A stretch of DNA of 64,000 bases from Jaltomata sinuosa (GCA_003996215.1 QJPP01001778.1:62001-126000); one strand, 5' to 3'; positions 1-10,978 are shown, counted from the stretch's first letter. Program-made: numbers and translations. Notes: generated by a model not told the origin, from the sequence alone.

Positions 1-398
1 GTTAGAAGGAATGAACCTCTATTTATAAAGTCATAAACATTTTCCTATAAGAAAAAGCATTAACCAATTACGGAAGATTTGTGCTTTCCTTCTAGAAAAA
101 GGAATAACCAACATATTTAATGTTTGCAATTTTATCTGAATCATCGGTACATCCAGAGGTGGAGAGCCAGAATTTGAAGTTTGGGGGTTCTAAATATTAA
201 GACAGGACAACACCTCAAGCTAATATATAATAACCGTCAATAGTATCAATATTCAATATATGTTTTAAAAAACAAAGAACCATTTAATTTAAATACTATA
301 TAAATATAACTTATCAATTTTATATTTTGTTTACTAAATATCTTCTTTTTTTAAAAAACTGCAGTTTTTAATGCTTTTTAAGAGTAAATGATGTGTCG

Positions 399-418
399 CC
401 CCCCCCCCCCCCCCCCCC
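399..418 (+). repeat. Poly-C tract (20 C) followed by poly-T
   Basis: An uninterrupted run of 20 C followed by 10 T within the hAT element. Slippage or base-calling errors are likely here, so the exact length should not be trusted. Confidence 0.9.
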
Positions 419-559
419 TTTTTTTTTTAGAGTATAAATGAGTAATCGTGAGCTTAAAGCTTTTTTTAATTTGCTTTTCTCCCTTTTTAGAGTAAATCGT
501 GATTTTCTCCTTTTTTCACGGATGCAGGTATCTTATTTTGTACTATTTTTTTTCTTTTA

Positions 560-1270
560 GAGAAAATGCATCAACACCCCCCTAAAGTTGGTCGACATTT
601 GAAAGTAGATACCTAAACTTTACGGGGGTCCTATTACCCCACTCAACTAACTATATCGTTCTAAATACCCCATTTTGACCCATTTTCTTACCAGCAGTGT
701 TCTCACGTGGCAAGAGCGCGTGAGTGATTGAATTTGCTGCCACAAACCAATTAAATAAAGTCACGTGGCATTGTTAATTTAAATTGTTTCTTTATAAAGA
801 GAAACCCATCTTCTCAAACGCCCCCAATCTCCATTATAGCCGTTGAAGCTTCTCCAAAAAAAATTCTCTCCTCTTCACTACTTTGTTTACTATGCAGTTT
901 CTTAGTTTTCGACACCACAATCTTAGACATTGACAAAGACGATGACAAACCCTAACATTTTCTTAGCTTTTTACTTTTTGGAATTTGATCGGTTTAGAAA
1001 AAATAGAAATATCTAGAAGAGGGGGAAGACAAAAGAGGGTGGGTCGGTCGGGTAAAACCCGACTTTTTATACGAGTTGGGTAATTAAAATTATTATTAAT
1101 ATTTAATTAAGGGGTGAGACACACGCGCCCCTTTTGAAACAAAAGCTGGTGAGAAAATGGGGTATTTAGAACGGTATAGTTAGTTGAGTGGGGTAATAGG
1201 ACCCCCGTAAAGTTTAAGTGTCTACTTCCAAATGTCGACCAACTTTAGGAAGGTCTTGATGCATTTTCTC
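560..1270. mobile_element. Mutator-type MITE nested inside the hAT element
   Basis: About 115-bp terminal inverted repeats start GAGAAAATGCATCAA and are about 90% identical (560-673 against 1157-1270). They are flanked by a perfect 9-bp direct repeat TTTCTTTTA at 551-559 and 1271-1279. A 9-bp duplication, long inverted repeats and a starting G fit a MULE-derived MITE. The 711-bp element has no coding capacity. Confidence 0.85.
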
Positions 1271-1328
1271 TTTCTTTTATAAAGAAAGCACTACTGAGCC
1301 ATAGAAAAAACGGAAAAAAATAGTGTCC

Positions 1329-1405
1329 AAAGCGAGTTTCGAACCCACATCTCGGGGGAGAGCGGCCTTCGCTGGCCTGTTTCACACCACTGAACCATTT
1401 GCTTG
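1329..1405 (-). repeat. tRNA-like (SINE-type) segment inside the hAT element
   Basis: Read on the minus strand this has a box A-like TGGTTCAGTGGTGTG followed about 40 bases later by a box B-like GGTTCGAAACTC, the spacing of a tRNA-derived Pol III promoter. It does not fold as a normal tRNA and has no visible target duplication of its own. It may be a SINE head captured by the hAT element. Confidence 0.35.
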
Positions 1406-2393
1406 TTTTTCTATGTGGGTTTGCTCATTAATAATTATCCATATTTACCAGATTTTCTAAAACAAATATAAGGTCTACGATAAAAGCTACTGGATTCGTC
1501 CGAACACGTCTTACACTTTAGCTCCGCCCTGGGTACATCCACTTTAAAATCACTGCTGTGAAGGTATGAACAAAGAGAAAAATCAACGCGTTCAACCTCA
1601 TTGATTGTCTTTTCATCTCTCCTTACAAGCCACTAATTTTGTGACAACCATCTTTGATATCAACCAGCTTACAGGACATCGATAAAACATAACTTGCTTT
1701 CCTACATAAGCTGAGTCGTCATGATAGAATGTATTCTTCGCCTTTGAAGCTGGTGAAGGCAAGAAATAAAGTTGGGATCTTTGGACTGAAATTGTCAGGC
1801 CAGATACTTGTCTTAGTACTGCAAGTAGCTTAGACAAATATTAATCTGAGTCAACTTGAGTAGATGATTCTATCTTGTTTTCTACTTGCTTAAGTGTTTT
1901 TACGCTCTTGGTTATATCCTTCTTCAACTTTTTCCTACTATGGTTTATGAGGATTTAACTTTCAATTTTGGATATTTAAATTTATCTCCTGATCTGATTT
2001 CAAAAGATTAGGCAAAATTGACCCGATGAGCTAAAGTTGTTAGACAAATTGGGACGAAAAAAGAAAACAAATCAATAACCATATCATCCTATCCAAACCT
2101 TGAGGGGAAAAATTAGCTTATAATAATGTGATCAAGAAATGCGAAGTAGGCAATTACATAGAACTAACAATAGTAATATAATATTATTAGAGTGAAACAA
2201 AGAAGAAAGAGAGTTGTGACTATGTAATTTATGCACAACTTCTTCTTTTTCTTCTTTATTCAGAGACAAGAAGACTCTCAACCATACTCAATCCTATGCA
2301 ACAAAATTGCTTCCTAATTTGAACTAGAAAAACAAAAACAAAAACTTTTGAAGGGAGAAAAAAAAAAGAGTCCATCCGGTTGTAAATAGGATT

Positions 2394-3031
2394 TTATTTG
2401 TTCAAGCCAGTGGCATTTTTAACTGCATCAGTCGCCTCTTGTGCCTTGGCCTGCATTTGTTGTCCCGCCTATAAAAAGTGTCAACCAATAATAATGCATT
2501 AATTTTGTCTTATGAATCAGCTAAAAGTGCGTGTGTGCGTGTCTATATATCAATGGTCAAATTACCTCCTGCATTGTTTCCTTGACAGACTGTGCAGCAC
2601 TGGCGGCCTTGTCCATCACCTGGTTACCTTTTTCCTAATGTAAATATGACAACATATATCACACGTTATCAAGGGCAGAGCTACATGAATCGAGTAGGAT
2701 GGATTCTCTTTTAATTTGAAATTATACTATGAAAATAAGGTAAAGATAATTTTAATTGCAAATACATTAATTGTTGCATCCTTTTGGCATAAGGGAAGCT
2801 TTTAGTGTAGCCATAAAGATGACCCAAAAATTTCTTCATATTGCTGGTACGAGTCTTAGATATGTTATTCTTGCATTTTGTTTCAAATCCATTTATTAGA
2901 TTTTTTGGTTCCGTCAATGATCTGCGAGCTTGTTAAAGGAAAAGTGAATGTGCAAGTAATAGAATGCAAATTACCTGAGCTTGACCCTTGGCTTGGCCAG
3001 CTTGGTAGCTCAAGTTCTGGGAGTTATCCAT
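2394..3031 (-). CDS. KIN2-like stress-induced protein, copy 1 (3 exons)
   Basis: Exons on the minus strand are 3031-2975, 2634-2566 and 2468-2394, each ending in phase 0 with GT/AG introns. The product is 66 residues. It starts MDNSQNLSYQAGQAKGQAQ, contains MDKAASAAQSVKETMQEAGQ and ends NATGLNK. Length, the QAGQA..G repeats and the GLNK tail match the Arabidopsis KIN1/KIN2 cold- and ABA-induced family of small hydrophilic, Ala/Lys/Gln-rich LEA-like proteins of uncertain molecular function. There is no signal peptide or membrane segment, so it is probably cytosolic or nuclear. A TATA box lies about 100 bp upstream of the start. Two further copies at 4799-5433 and 9502-10135 have the same exon lengths (57, 69 and 75 nt). 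Its exon 2 acceptor is TAG where the others have CAG. Confidence 0.9.
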
Positions 3032-3133
3032 GATTTTGAGATTGAAATTTAGTATTACAGACGGTGAGAAATCAAACTATTTGTTGAAGAACTTAAGAAT
3101 TGCTCGTTGATGTGTTGTATTAGGAAAACACTG

Positions 3134-3143
3134 GTATTTATAG
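3134..3143 (-). promoter_or_regulatory. TATA box of KIN2-like copy 1
   Basis: CTATAAATAC on the minus strand, 103 bases upstream of the ATG. The same motif sits at the equivalent place in front of the other two copies. Confidence 0.65.
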
Positions 3144-3684
3144 ATCTTGAAAGTTATTCATTGCTTGACATTTGTTAATCTTGCTTGAAGGGTAAGACAC
3201 ATTCTAGGCCACAACATGGGGAAGCAGTTGAGAAAAGTTAGCCTTGTAATAATGAAAAATATTCAAGGAGAATGTGTCTTATTATCATTTGGCAGTTCAA
3301 AACTGTTTTTTTTTTTGTGTTTTTCGGATGCGTCTTCTTTAATATGGTCCTTCATAGCTGACAACATTAATCAAACCTCAATGATAGTTAGAATTAACTT
3401 GCTCGATTCACTCTAGTACAGAAATTGCACGAATTAACTTCATTATTATTGTCAGCCACAGTCAAATTGATCTCAATGTAGATTAGTTTGAGACCTTCGT
3501 CATATAGTATGATAATCGAATCAAAATAAACAGACTTTTCAAGTCTAATAAAAGAATGAGGCAAAGAAATGATTGAACTTTGGCTTTGTATATTTCACTT
3601 CCAAATGTTACAAAATTGATTTTCAAGAATAGGCATATCCTTACAAAAATGTATGCCTTAAATACTACTAATGTACAATATATT

Positions 3685-4430
3685 CTAAGGAGTAAAGATG
3701 TTAAGAAGGCAAACTTTGTTTCTGATCAATAGCCTTGACAAGCACTCTGTGCCAGCCTCAATAGCCTGAAGATCAGTATTTAATGTCTGCAATTGTCTCT
3801 GAATCATCGGTACATCCACTTTAAAATCACTGGTGTGAAAGTAAGAACAAAGAGCAAAATCAACACATTCAACCTCTTTGATTGCCTTTTCATCTCCCTT
3901 ACAAGCCATTGATTTTGTGACAAACATCTTTGATATCAATGACCAGCTTACCAGACATCGATAAAATAGGACTTGCTTTCCTAGATAAGCTGAGTAGAGC
4001 CGGAGTTGACTATGCAACACTACTACTAGAAACGCACATGTTCTTTTTTTAGGACAATGAACATGTTGGTCTGGACCTACTGATATGGGCTGGTACTGTT
4101 GGTGTTGTCCAGACACAATATAACTATGGTATAGCCATGATAATGTTGCATCAGGGTGAGATTGGTTTTTTATGTTGCGCAGAATATGGAGTCGTCATGG
4201 TAGAATCGCAATGATAGAATGTATTCTTTGCCTTTGAAGCTGGTGAAGACAAGAAATAAAGTTGGGATCTTTGGACTGAAATTGTAAGGGCAGATACTTG
4301 TCTTAGTACTGCAAGTAGCTTAGATAAAGATTGATCTGAATCAACTTGAGTAGATGATTCTATATTGTTTTCCACTTGCTTAAGTGTTTTAAGGCTCTTG
4401 GTTATATCCTTCTTCACCTTTTTCCTACTA
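3685..4430 (-). pseudogene. DUF241 remnant 2, C-terminal half only
   Basis: The minus strand encodes the end of a DUF241 protein. The 3685-3990 part ends with LLIRNKVCLLNIFTP, close to the intact copy's LLIRNRVCLLNILTP. The upstream part (4200-4417) covers KKDITKSLKTLKQVENNIES. An insert of about 200 bp (roughly 3994-4195) that is absent from remnant 1 splits the two parts and shifts the reading. Homology ends near 4428, at the same point as remnant 1, so residues 1 to about 146 are missing. There is no promoter-proximal exon and it should be non-functional. Confidence 0.85.
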
Positions 4431-4495
4431 TGGTTTATGAGTATTTAACTTTCAATATTAGATATTTAATAACCATATCATCCTATCCAAACCTT

Positions 4496-4512
4496 GGGGG
4501 GGGGGGGGGGGG
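4496..4512 (+). repeat. Poly-G tract (17 G)
   Basis: A run of 17 G in unit 2 where unit 1 has only TTGAGGGGAAAAA (around 2101). It is a recent expansion or a sequencing artefact. Confidence 0.85.
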
Positions 4513-4798
4513 AAAGTTAGCTAATAATAATATGATCAAGAAATGCAAAGTAGGCAATTACATAGAACCAAACAATATTAATATAATATTATTAGAGTGA
4601 AACAAAGAAGAAAGAGAGTTGTGACAATGTAACCTATACACAACTTCTTCTTTTTCTTCTTTATTCAGAAACAAGAAGACTCTCAACCACACTCAATCCT
4701 ATGCAACAAAAGTTGCTTCCTAATTTGAACTAGAAAAACAAAAACAAAAACTTTTGAAGGGAGAAGAAAAAAGAGTCCATCAGATTGAAAATAGGATT

Positions 4799-5433
4799 TT
4801 ATTTGTTTAAGCCAGTGGCATTTTTAACTGCATCAGTCGCCTCTTGCGCCTTGGCTTGCATTTGGTGCCCCGCCTGTAAAAAGTGTCAACCAAATATAAC
4901 ACATTATTTTTTTGTTTTATGAATCAACTAAAAGTGTGTGTGTGTATATCAATGGTCAAATAATTACCTCCTGCATTGTTTCTTTGGCAGACTGTGCAGC
5001 ATTGGCGGCCTTGTCCATCATCTGATTACCTTTTTCCTGATGTATATATAATAACATATATCACACGTTATCAAGGGCAGAGCTACATGATTCGAGGAGG
5101 ATGTATTCCCTTTTAATTGAAATTATACTATGATTATAAGGTAAAGAGAATTTTATTTTGCATATACATTAATTGTTGCATCCCTTTAGCATAAGGGGAA
5201 CTTTTAGTGTAGCCATAAAGATGACCCAAAAATTTCTTCATATTGCTGGTACGAGTCTTAGATATGTTATTCTTGCATTTTGTTTCAAATCCAGTTATTA
5301 GATTTTTTGGTTCCGTCAATGATCTGCGAGCTTGTTAAAGGAAAAGTGAATGTGCAAGTAATAGCATGTAATTTACCTGAGCTTGGCCCTTGGCTTGGCC
5401 AGCTTGGTAGCTCAAGTTCTGGGAGTTATCCAT
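4799..5433 (-). CDS. KIN2-like stress-induced protein, copy 2 (3 exons)
   Basis: Exons are 5433-5377, 5036-4968 and 4873-4799 (57, 69 and 75 nt, all phase 0). The 66-residue product differs from copy 1 at only a few positions, for example NQMMDKAANAAQSAKET in exon 2 and GHQMQAK in exon 3, and ends NATGLNK. The family is KIN1/KIN2, small hydrophilic stress proteins. Intron sequences are also highly similar to copy 1, which shows a recent tandem duplication. The coding frame is intact, so both copies may be expressed. Confidence 0.9.
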
Positions 5434-5540
5434 GATTTTGGGATTGAAATTGAGTAATTAGTATTACAGACAGCGAGAAATCAAACTATTTGTTGAAGAA
5501 CTTAAGAATTGTTTGTTGATGGGTTGTTTTAGGAAAACTG

Positions 5541-5550
5541 GTATTTATAG
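5541..5550 (-). promoter_or_regulatory. TATA box of KIN2-like copy 2
   Basis: CTATAAATAC on the minus strand, 108 bases upstream of the ATG, conserved with copies 1 and 3. Confidence 0.65.
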
Positions 5551-6093
5551 ATCTTGAAATCCATTCATCGCTTGACATTTGTTAATCTTGGTTGACGGGT
5601 AAGACACATTCTAGCTAGGCCACAATATGGGGAAGCAGTTGAGAAAAGTTAGCCTTGTTGTAATGAAAAAAAAATTCAAGGAGAATGGGTCTCATTATAT
5701 TATCATTTGGCACATCAAAACTGTTTTTTCTTTTTTGGTGCGTCTTTTTTAATAAAGTCATTCATAGATGACAACACTAATCAAACTTCAACGATAGTTA
5801 GAATTGACTTGGTCAATTCACTCAAGTACAGAAATTGCATGAGTTAACTTGATTATTATTGTCAGCCATAGTCAAAATTGTTCTCAATGTAGATTAGTTT
5901 GTGACCTTGTATGGTAATCGAATCGAAATAAACAGACTAGAAAAGATGAATAAAAGAATGAGACAAAGGAATAAGTGAACTTTGGCTTGCATATTTCATT
6001 TCTAAATTTTACAAAATTGGTTTCAAGAATTGGCATATCCTTACAAAAATGGATGCCTTAAATGTTTATGATATACATCAGTGTACATATTTA

Positions 6094-6984
6094 CTAAGGA
6101 GTAAGGATGTTAAGAAGGCAGACTCTATTTCTGATCAATAGCCTTGACAAGAATTCTGTGCCAGCCTCAATAGCCTGAAGACCAGTATTTAATGTCTGCA
6201 ATTTTCTCTGAATCATCGGTATATCCACTTTAAAATCACTGGTGTGAAGGTAAGAACAAAGAGCAGAATCAATACATTCAACCTCATTGATTGTCTTTTC
6301 ATCTCCCTTATAAGCCATTGATTTTGATACAAGCATTTTTGAAATCAATGACCACCCGTTTTTCTTCCCCTTTGAAGCTGGCGAAGACAAGAAGTAAAGT
6401 TGGGATCTTTGGACTGAGATTGTCAAGGCAGAAACTTGTCTTAGTACTGCGAGCAGCTTAGATAAAGATCGATCTGAATCAACTGGAAGAGATGATTCTA
6501 TCTTGTTTTCTACTTGTCTTAGTGCTTTGAGGCTCTTGGCTATATCCTTCTTCACTTTCTTTCTTAAACTAATATAGGCATTGAAGGAGCTCTGTATGCT
6601 TGAATCTCCTACTTTTCTCCTCAATGCTGATTGAAGAACTTGCACTTGTTCTTTCATCATCAAGATTAGTTCCCTCGTCGTGCCACACGAGTCTATTAAT
6701 CCAACAGAGGCCTCAAGGGCTTCCTCTGCTAATCGTCCCATTTGATGTTTGAGGAGAGCTTGTTGAATTTTCGGGGACTCGAGAAGGTCTTGTACACAAT
6801 TATATAACTCTGCTATCCCTACAAGGCCTTGTTTTATGGTGTTTAAACTAAGAGGGATTGTTGTTGAAGAAATTGATGAGGATTCCCATGTTTTGAGCCT
6901 GTTTAACTCAATCTCAACTCTGAGATACTCTGGCTGCGAATGAGAAGGAAAGCTAATGGACCTAACATGACTTGAATTAGCCAT
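6094..6984 (-). CDS. DUF241 protein, intact (296 aa)
   Basis: Single-exon gene starting MANSSHVRSISFPSHSQPEY and ending LLNILTP. The N-terminal VRSISFPS motif, the central SALRRKVGDSSIQSSFNAY region, long amphipathic helices and the GWSLISKML segment mark it as a plant DUF241 protein (the family of Arabidopsis At2g17080/At2g17680-type proteins, distantly related to BYPASS1-like proteins). Molecular function is not established. There is no signal peptide or transmembrane segment. It is the only full-length member of the local repeat array. The two truncated relics upstream derive from this type, since they share its C-terminal half at high identity. The ATG is the first in the frame and matches the start of the paralogue at 11916-12791. 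Confidence 0.88.
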   Translation of the reverse strand: MANSSHVRSISFPSHSQPEYLRVEIELNRLKTWESSSISSTTIPLSLNTIKQGLVGIAELYNCVQDLLESPKIQQALLKHQMGRLAEEALEASVGLIDSCGTTRELILMMKEQVQVLQSALRRKVGDSSIQSSFNAYISLRKKVKKDIAKSLKALRQVENKIESSLPVDSDRSLSKLLAVLRQVSALTISVQRSQLYFLSSPASKGKKNGWSLISKMLVSKSMAYKGDEKTINEVECIDSALCSYLHTSDFKVDIPMIQRKLQTLNTGLQAIEAGTEFLSRLLIRNRVCLLNILTP

Positions 6985-8989
6985 CTCTATGTGTTATCAA
7001 GTGAATGCTAGAGAATGATGCTTGCCTCTACTTATATCTTTGTGAAATTGTAGATCTTTCTAATTTTTTCAATGATTGTAGTGATGTTTATTATTGGTGT
7101 AGCCAACAGCCGGCAGTGTACAATTGTTTAATTTGTTGGTCCAAAATAGGTTACATTAGGCTCTAGTCCCTTTCTCCAATAGTGATTCTCATATTGAGAA
7201 ATAGTTATATTGTTGCCGCCCCAATCATTATGTGAAACCGGCCTCACTCACTGCCTGAGAGTTGAAATTAGTAAAATGGCATCTTTTAGTAGTTATTCCT
7301 ACTACAACTCTACAAGTTTCAACATCACAAGCTGGCTTATCATTCTTGCTGGATACAAAGAAAAGCAAACCTAAACATATCCCAATTAGTTAACTCCTGA
7401 TTTCACCAAGAAAAATACAGAGAATGAAATACTGGATTTTGTGCTCTTTGAATACAATCATTGTAGTATCTAGAGTTGTTGTATTGCTATTTCTCTGAAG
7501 AGGGTAAGTTCGACTAATCCACTGCCTCCGGCTTATTTCACTGGTGGTGTTCCACTGTTTGTTTCTGTTTGCATACACTTCAACCATTTCATCGGGTGCC
7601 TATTACCCCTTGGCACATGTAGAGATTATTCTGCGCACCAAGGCTTAGAGAGACGGAAAAAATCACCTAGTATTTTTTTTTGTTTAGAATTTAAACCCCG
7701 GTCTTCCATGATTTTTATACGAAGAGGCAGTATAAACTTTTGGAAACAATTTCCAACAGACTATCTATTTTATTCATTGAGGATTCTTATTTTATTTTTG
7801 CATAACCATCCATTTTGGTTTAAAAATTGTGTCTATTTTTATGTTTTTATTGATTCATTGAATACTTTATTAATTCCTTGGTTAATCTGATTATTAGCTA
7901 GAGCAAGATGACTACTGTTAAAACTATACTTTTAATACAAATCCGGAAACCATTGATCAATAGGGCAGTAATTAGAATCAATTTTAGTCTAAGCCTTTAA
8001 GCTGTTAAACATCATTAGACAGGAATCTAAAACCAATTAGGTGATGTTTAATCAACCGTAAACATTCTTTGTTTTGATGTCTGTCATTACTCATTATCAT
8101 GTGGTTTTTATAATTTAATCATGCAAATTTTTTGGCAAAAGGTTAGGAAAGCACGTTAAGAAAATAGAACATAACATAAAAAAGAAGACATTTTTAATTT
8201 AATTAAGTTGACTTTTCAAGTATCAAATGACCGTACATGACATAATTCTTCTGTACAGAAAGAATAGTTAAGTGGAAAATGGAAAATCTGCAGCAGCTGA
8301 GAATAAAATTCAAGATTTTTGATCAGTAGAATTGTCTTCAATCCAGTAGAGACATACTCTAGCAAGTAGCTTCTTTTTGTTTTCAGACAGAAACAGTGAA
8401 CTTTCAAAGTCTATAGCTGGCTTAATAATCATTCAAAGAATGATAGTATGAATTTTCTTGGTAAAGAAATTCAATGGGGGGCAGGTTTTAAACAGTGCTA
8501 GATTTTGAATAGGCAAACATCAAACAAGGACTGTGAATGTGATGGGCCAATAGTATATATTAGGCCCTTTTTTTCTGTGGAAAGATACACTTACTGGACA
8601 GATCCACTGCCACTGCTAATATTTTACCATGAACTGCATGTGATGACAGAATATGTAGCTGCTTCAGGTGACACTCTACATTATTTTAACAAATTAAATT
8701 CCTTTCTCTATATCATCTGCCTAATTTATTTAGAAAGATCAGATCCATGCCTGAAATTTTTTATGGTCGTCCGAAAATTATATTATGCGAATAGGATTAA
8801 AATAATTTTCTAATATATATAAATTGTTGAATCTCCTTACTTCTAGTATAATGACAAATGTTTTTTCAAAATTGTTGAATTTTCTTGACATGAAGAAAAA
8901 TTGTAGTATAGTGACAGGGGTGTTCAAAAATTACTTTAAGTCACAACTTCTAATGTTTTTTTTTACTTGAAAATAAAAATTAAAGCACA
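6985..8989. other. Intergenic, no gene recognised
   Basis: AT-rich DNA containing the upstream region of the DUF241 gene. The open frames here (for example 8505-8813, 102 codons) show no family resemblance. Around 8085-8125 the phrase ATCATGTGGTTTTT recurs in the direct repeats at 8990-9435 and 10505-10978, so part of this stretch may be an older third copy. Confidence 0.6.
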
Positions 8990-9435
8990 CATATTTTGTC
9001 CGTATGATCAGGTTCAGTGTTTAGAATTGATCAGAATTGCAGACAAAATTGTGTAGTCATTTTCTTGTCCCTCTCCAATTAATCGTTCCTCCTAAATAAA
9101 ATATCATATAATTAATACTAATGGAGCAGCATTTGCAGTAAATCCATGAACCTTTGGACAAGGAAAACTGAAATAATTGAACAATATGTTTCTATCAAAA
9201 TAATGGTCATCCTGTTCTTTAGTGGTTGCCATTATCATGTGGTTTTTCATAAATTAATCCTGTGCTAAGTGCTAATTCTACTGCAAAATACTGGAAAATA
9301 ATTAAGCAAAAAAAAATAAAATGTCGTGTACTTTTTTGTATGGCTTCAATCTCACATAATCGTACAAGACATTGTCCTTTAATTAGCAGATATTGAGGAT
9401 TCCACTCAAATGGTTACAAATTATTAAAAGAACCA
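8990..9435. repeat. Direct repeat, left copy, flanking KIN2-like copy 3
   Basis: About 445 bp matching 10505-10978 in order and orientation. Shared landmarks include TGTGTAGTCATTTTCTTG, AATCCATGAACCTTTG, TCCTGTGCTAAGTGCTAATT and TGGCTTCAATCTCACATAAT. The two copies bracket KIN2-like copy 3. Confidence 0.85.
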
Positions 9436-9501
9436 AAACAAAAATAAAAACAAGAACTTTTGAAGGGAGGAAAAAAAGTCCATAGGGTTGAAAATAGGAT
9501 T

Positions 9502-10135
9502 TTATTTGTTAAAGCCAGTGGCATTTTTAATTGCATCAGTCGCCTCTTGTGCCTTGGCCTGCATTTGTTGCCCCGCCTGTAAAAAGTGTCGACCAAATAT
9601 AACACATTCTATTTTTGTCTTATGAATCAACTAAAAGTGTGTGTATATACATTAATGGTCAAATTACCTCCTGCATTGTTTCCTTGGCAGACTGTGCAGC
9701 ATTGGCGGCCTTGTCCATCACTTGGCTACCTTTTTCCTGATGTATATATATAACAACATATATTACACGTTATCAAGGGCAAAGCTACATGATTCGAGAA
9801 GGATGTACTCCCTTTTAATTGAAATTATGCTATGAAATAAGGTAAAAACAATTATATTTGCAATTCCATTAATTGTTGCATCCTTTTTGGCATAACGTAA
9901 ACATCTAGTGTAGCATTAAAGATGACCCAAAGATTTCTTCATGTTGCTCGTACAAGTCATAGATATGTTTTCTTGTATTTTTTTCAAATTACATTTATTA
10001 GAATTTCTGGTTCCGTCAATGATCTGCGAGCGCATGTTCAAGGAAAAGTAAATGTGCAAGTAATAGCATGTAAGTTACCTGAGCTTGGCCCTTAGCTTGG
10101 CCAGCTTGGTAGCTCAAGTTCTGGGAGTTATCCAT
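9502..10135 (-). CDS. KIN2-like stress-induced protein, copy 3 (3 exons)
   Basis: Exons are 10135-10079, 9736-9668 and 9576-9502 (57, 69 and 75 nt, phase 0). The 66-residue product starts MDNSQNLSYQAGQAK and ends DAIKNATGFNK; the usual GLNK tail is GFNK here, and exon 2 has GSQVMDKAANAAQ. It belongs to the KIN1/KIN2 small hydrophilic stress protein family. It has no adjoining DUF241 relic. It sits between two copies of a 450-bp direct repeat, so it appears to have arrived with a separate duplication. The promoter resemblance to copies 1 and 2 ends at about 10376. Confidence 0.9.
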
Positions 10136-10244
10136 GATTTTGGGATTGAAATTGAGTAAATAATATTACAGAGGGTGAGAAAGCAAACTATTTGTTGAAG
10201 AAGTTAAGAATTGCTTGTTGATGTGTTGTTTTAGGAAAACATTG

Positions 10245-10254
10245 GTATTTATAG
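10245..10254 (-). promoter_or_regulatory. TATA box of KIN2-like copy 3
   Basis: CTATAAATAC on the minus strand, about 110 bases upstream of the ATG, as in the other two copies. Confidence 0.65.
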
Positions 10255-10504
10255 ATCTTGAAAGTCATTCATTGCTTGACATTTGTTAATCTTGGTTGAA
10301 GGGTAAGACACATTCTAGGCCACAATATGGGGAAGCAGTTGAGAAAAGTTAGCCTTGTAGTAATGAAACAAATTACCTCATCAATGTATTTTTAAATTCC
10401 CTCAGCTCATTATAATTCATGACTATACAACTCCCTACATTAATTGTCATTATAAAAGAATGAGAGCACCATATTATAGCATAGATTGGTTTTATTGGAT
10501 TTAC

Positions 10505-10978
10505 AAAGATGCCATTTTGTCCATATATATGATCAGGTACAGTGTTAGGATTGATTGATCAGACTAAATTGTGTAGTCATTTTCTTGCCCCTCTAATTAA
10601 TTGTTACTCCTAGATAAATTCATATAATTAAGACTAATGATGCAGTATTCATCGTAAATCCATGAACCTTTGAACAATTTTGGACAAGAAAAACTGAAAC
10701 AATTGAACATGTTTTATCAACAATGGTCATTCTGTTCCATGAGGCCGGTTTTAATTATCACTAATCATGTGTTTTTTCATGAATTTGTCCTGTGCTAAGT
10801 GCTAATTGTTCTCCAGAGAAGATTAGAAAATAATTAATAAACAAAAAAAAAAAGAGATCTTGTCTTCTGCAGTTTTGTGTATGGCTTCAATCTCACATAA
10901 TCGTACAAGGCATTGTCCTTTAGCAGGTAATTAAGATATTAATTAAGGATTCTACTCAAATGCTTACAAACTATTAAA
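10505..10978. repeat. Direct repeat, right copy, flanking KIN2-like copy 3
   Basis: Partner of 8990-9435. Both end in a TTACAAA(T/C)TATTAAAA phrase, after which the left copy runs into the KIN2 3' region and the right copy into unrelated DNA. Confidence 0.85.

Larger units (their letters stand above)
154..1531. mobile_element. Non-autonomous hAT-type element inserted in DUF241 remnant 1
   Basis: The left end CAGAGGTGGAG and the right end, read on the other strand as CAGGGCGGAGC, form imperfect terminal inverted repeats of the CAGGGGCGGA type common in plant hAT elements. The 8 bases before (146-153) and after (1532-1539) are both GGTACATC, the hAT-sized target duplication. Flanking DNA rejoins in frame with DUF241 homology. 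No transposase ORF is visible. Without the nested Mutator-type element and its duplication the length would be about 660 bp. Confidence 0.75.
113..1947 (-). pseudogene. DUF241 remnant 1, truncated and split by a transposon
   Basis: Two pieces, about 113-155 and 1532-1940, match the C-terminal half of the intact DUF241 gene at 6094-6984. Between them lies a hAT-type element flanked by GGTACATC on both sides, so the element entered an existing DUF241 copy. The longest open stretch (1613-1837) reads SKLLAVLRQVSGLTISVQRS, as in the intact gene. Homology stops near 1938, at the region corresponding to about residue 147 of 296, so the N-terminal half is absent. The second truncated copy (3685-4430) stops at the same place, so truncation preceded duplication. 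A segment of about 60 bp (around 1670-1735) is absent from the intact gene. This is a non-functional relic. Confidence 0.8.
3601..6010. repeat. Tandem duplication unit (truncated DUF241 + KIN2-like + promoter)
   Basis: About 2.4 kb here repeats the preceding unit (about 113-3600, apart from its transposon). Landmarks shared in the same order are the DUF241 relic, AACCATATCATCCTATCCAA (2066 and 4469), the KIN2-like gene, and promoter DNA such as GGGGAAGCAGTTGAGAAAAG (3218 and 5629). The DNA after 6010 restarts the pattern with the intact DUF241 gene. Unit 1 carries about 85 bp (around 1975-2060) that unit 2 lacks. Confidence 0.85.

Noticed and set aside
2711..5319. Conserved 61-68 codon frames in intron 1 of KIN2-like copies 1 and 2
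   Set aside because: They lie within a spliced intron, begin at a non-ATG codon and look alike only because the units are recent duplicates; copy 3 does not keep the frame.
8505..8813. 102-codon open frame in intergenic DNA
   Set aside because: No recognisable domain, composition like surrounding AT-rich DNA and no homologous frame elsewhere in the window.
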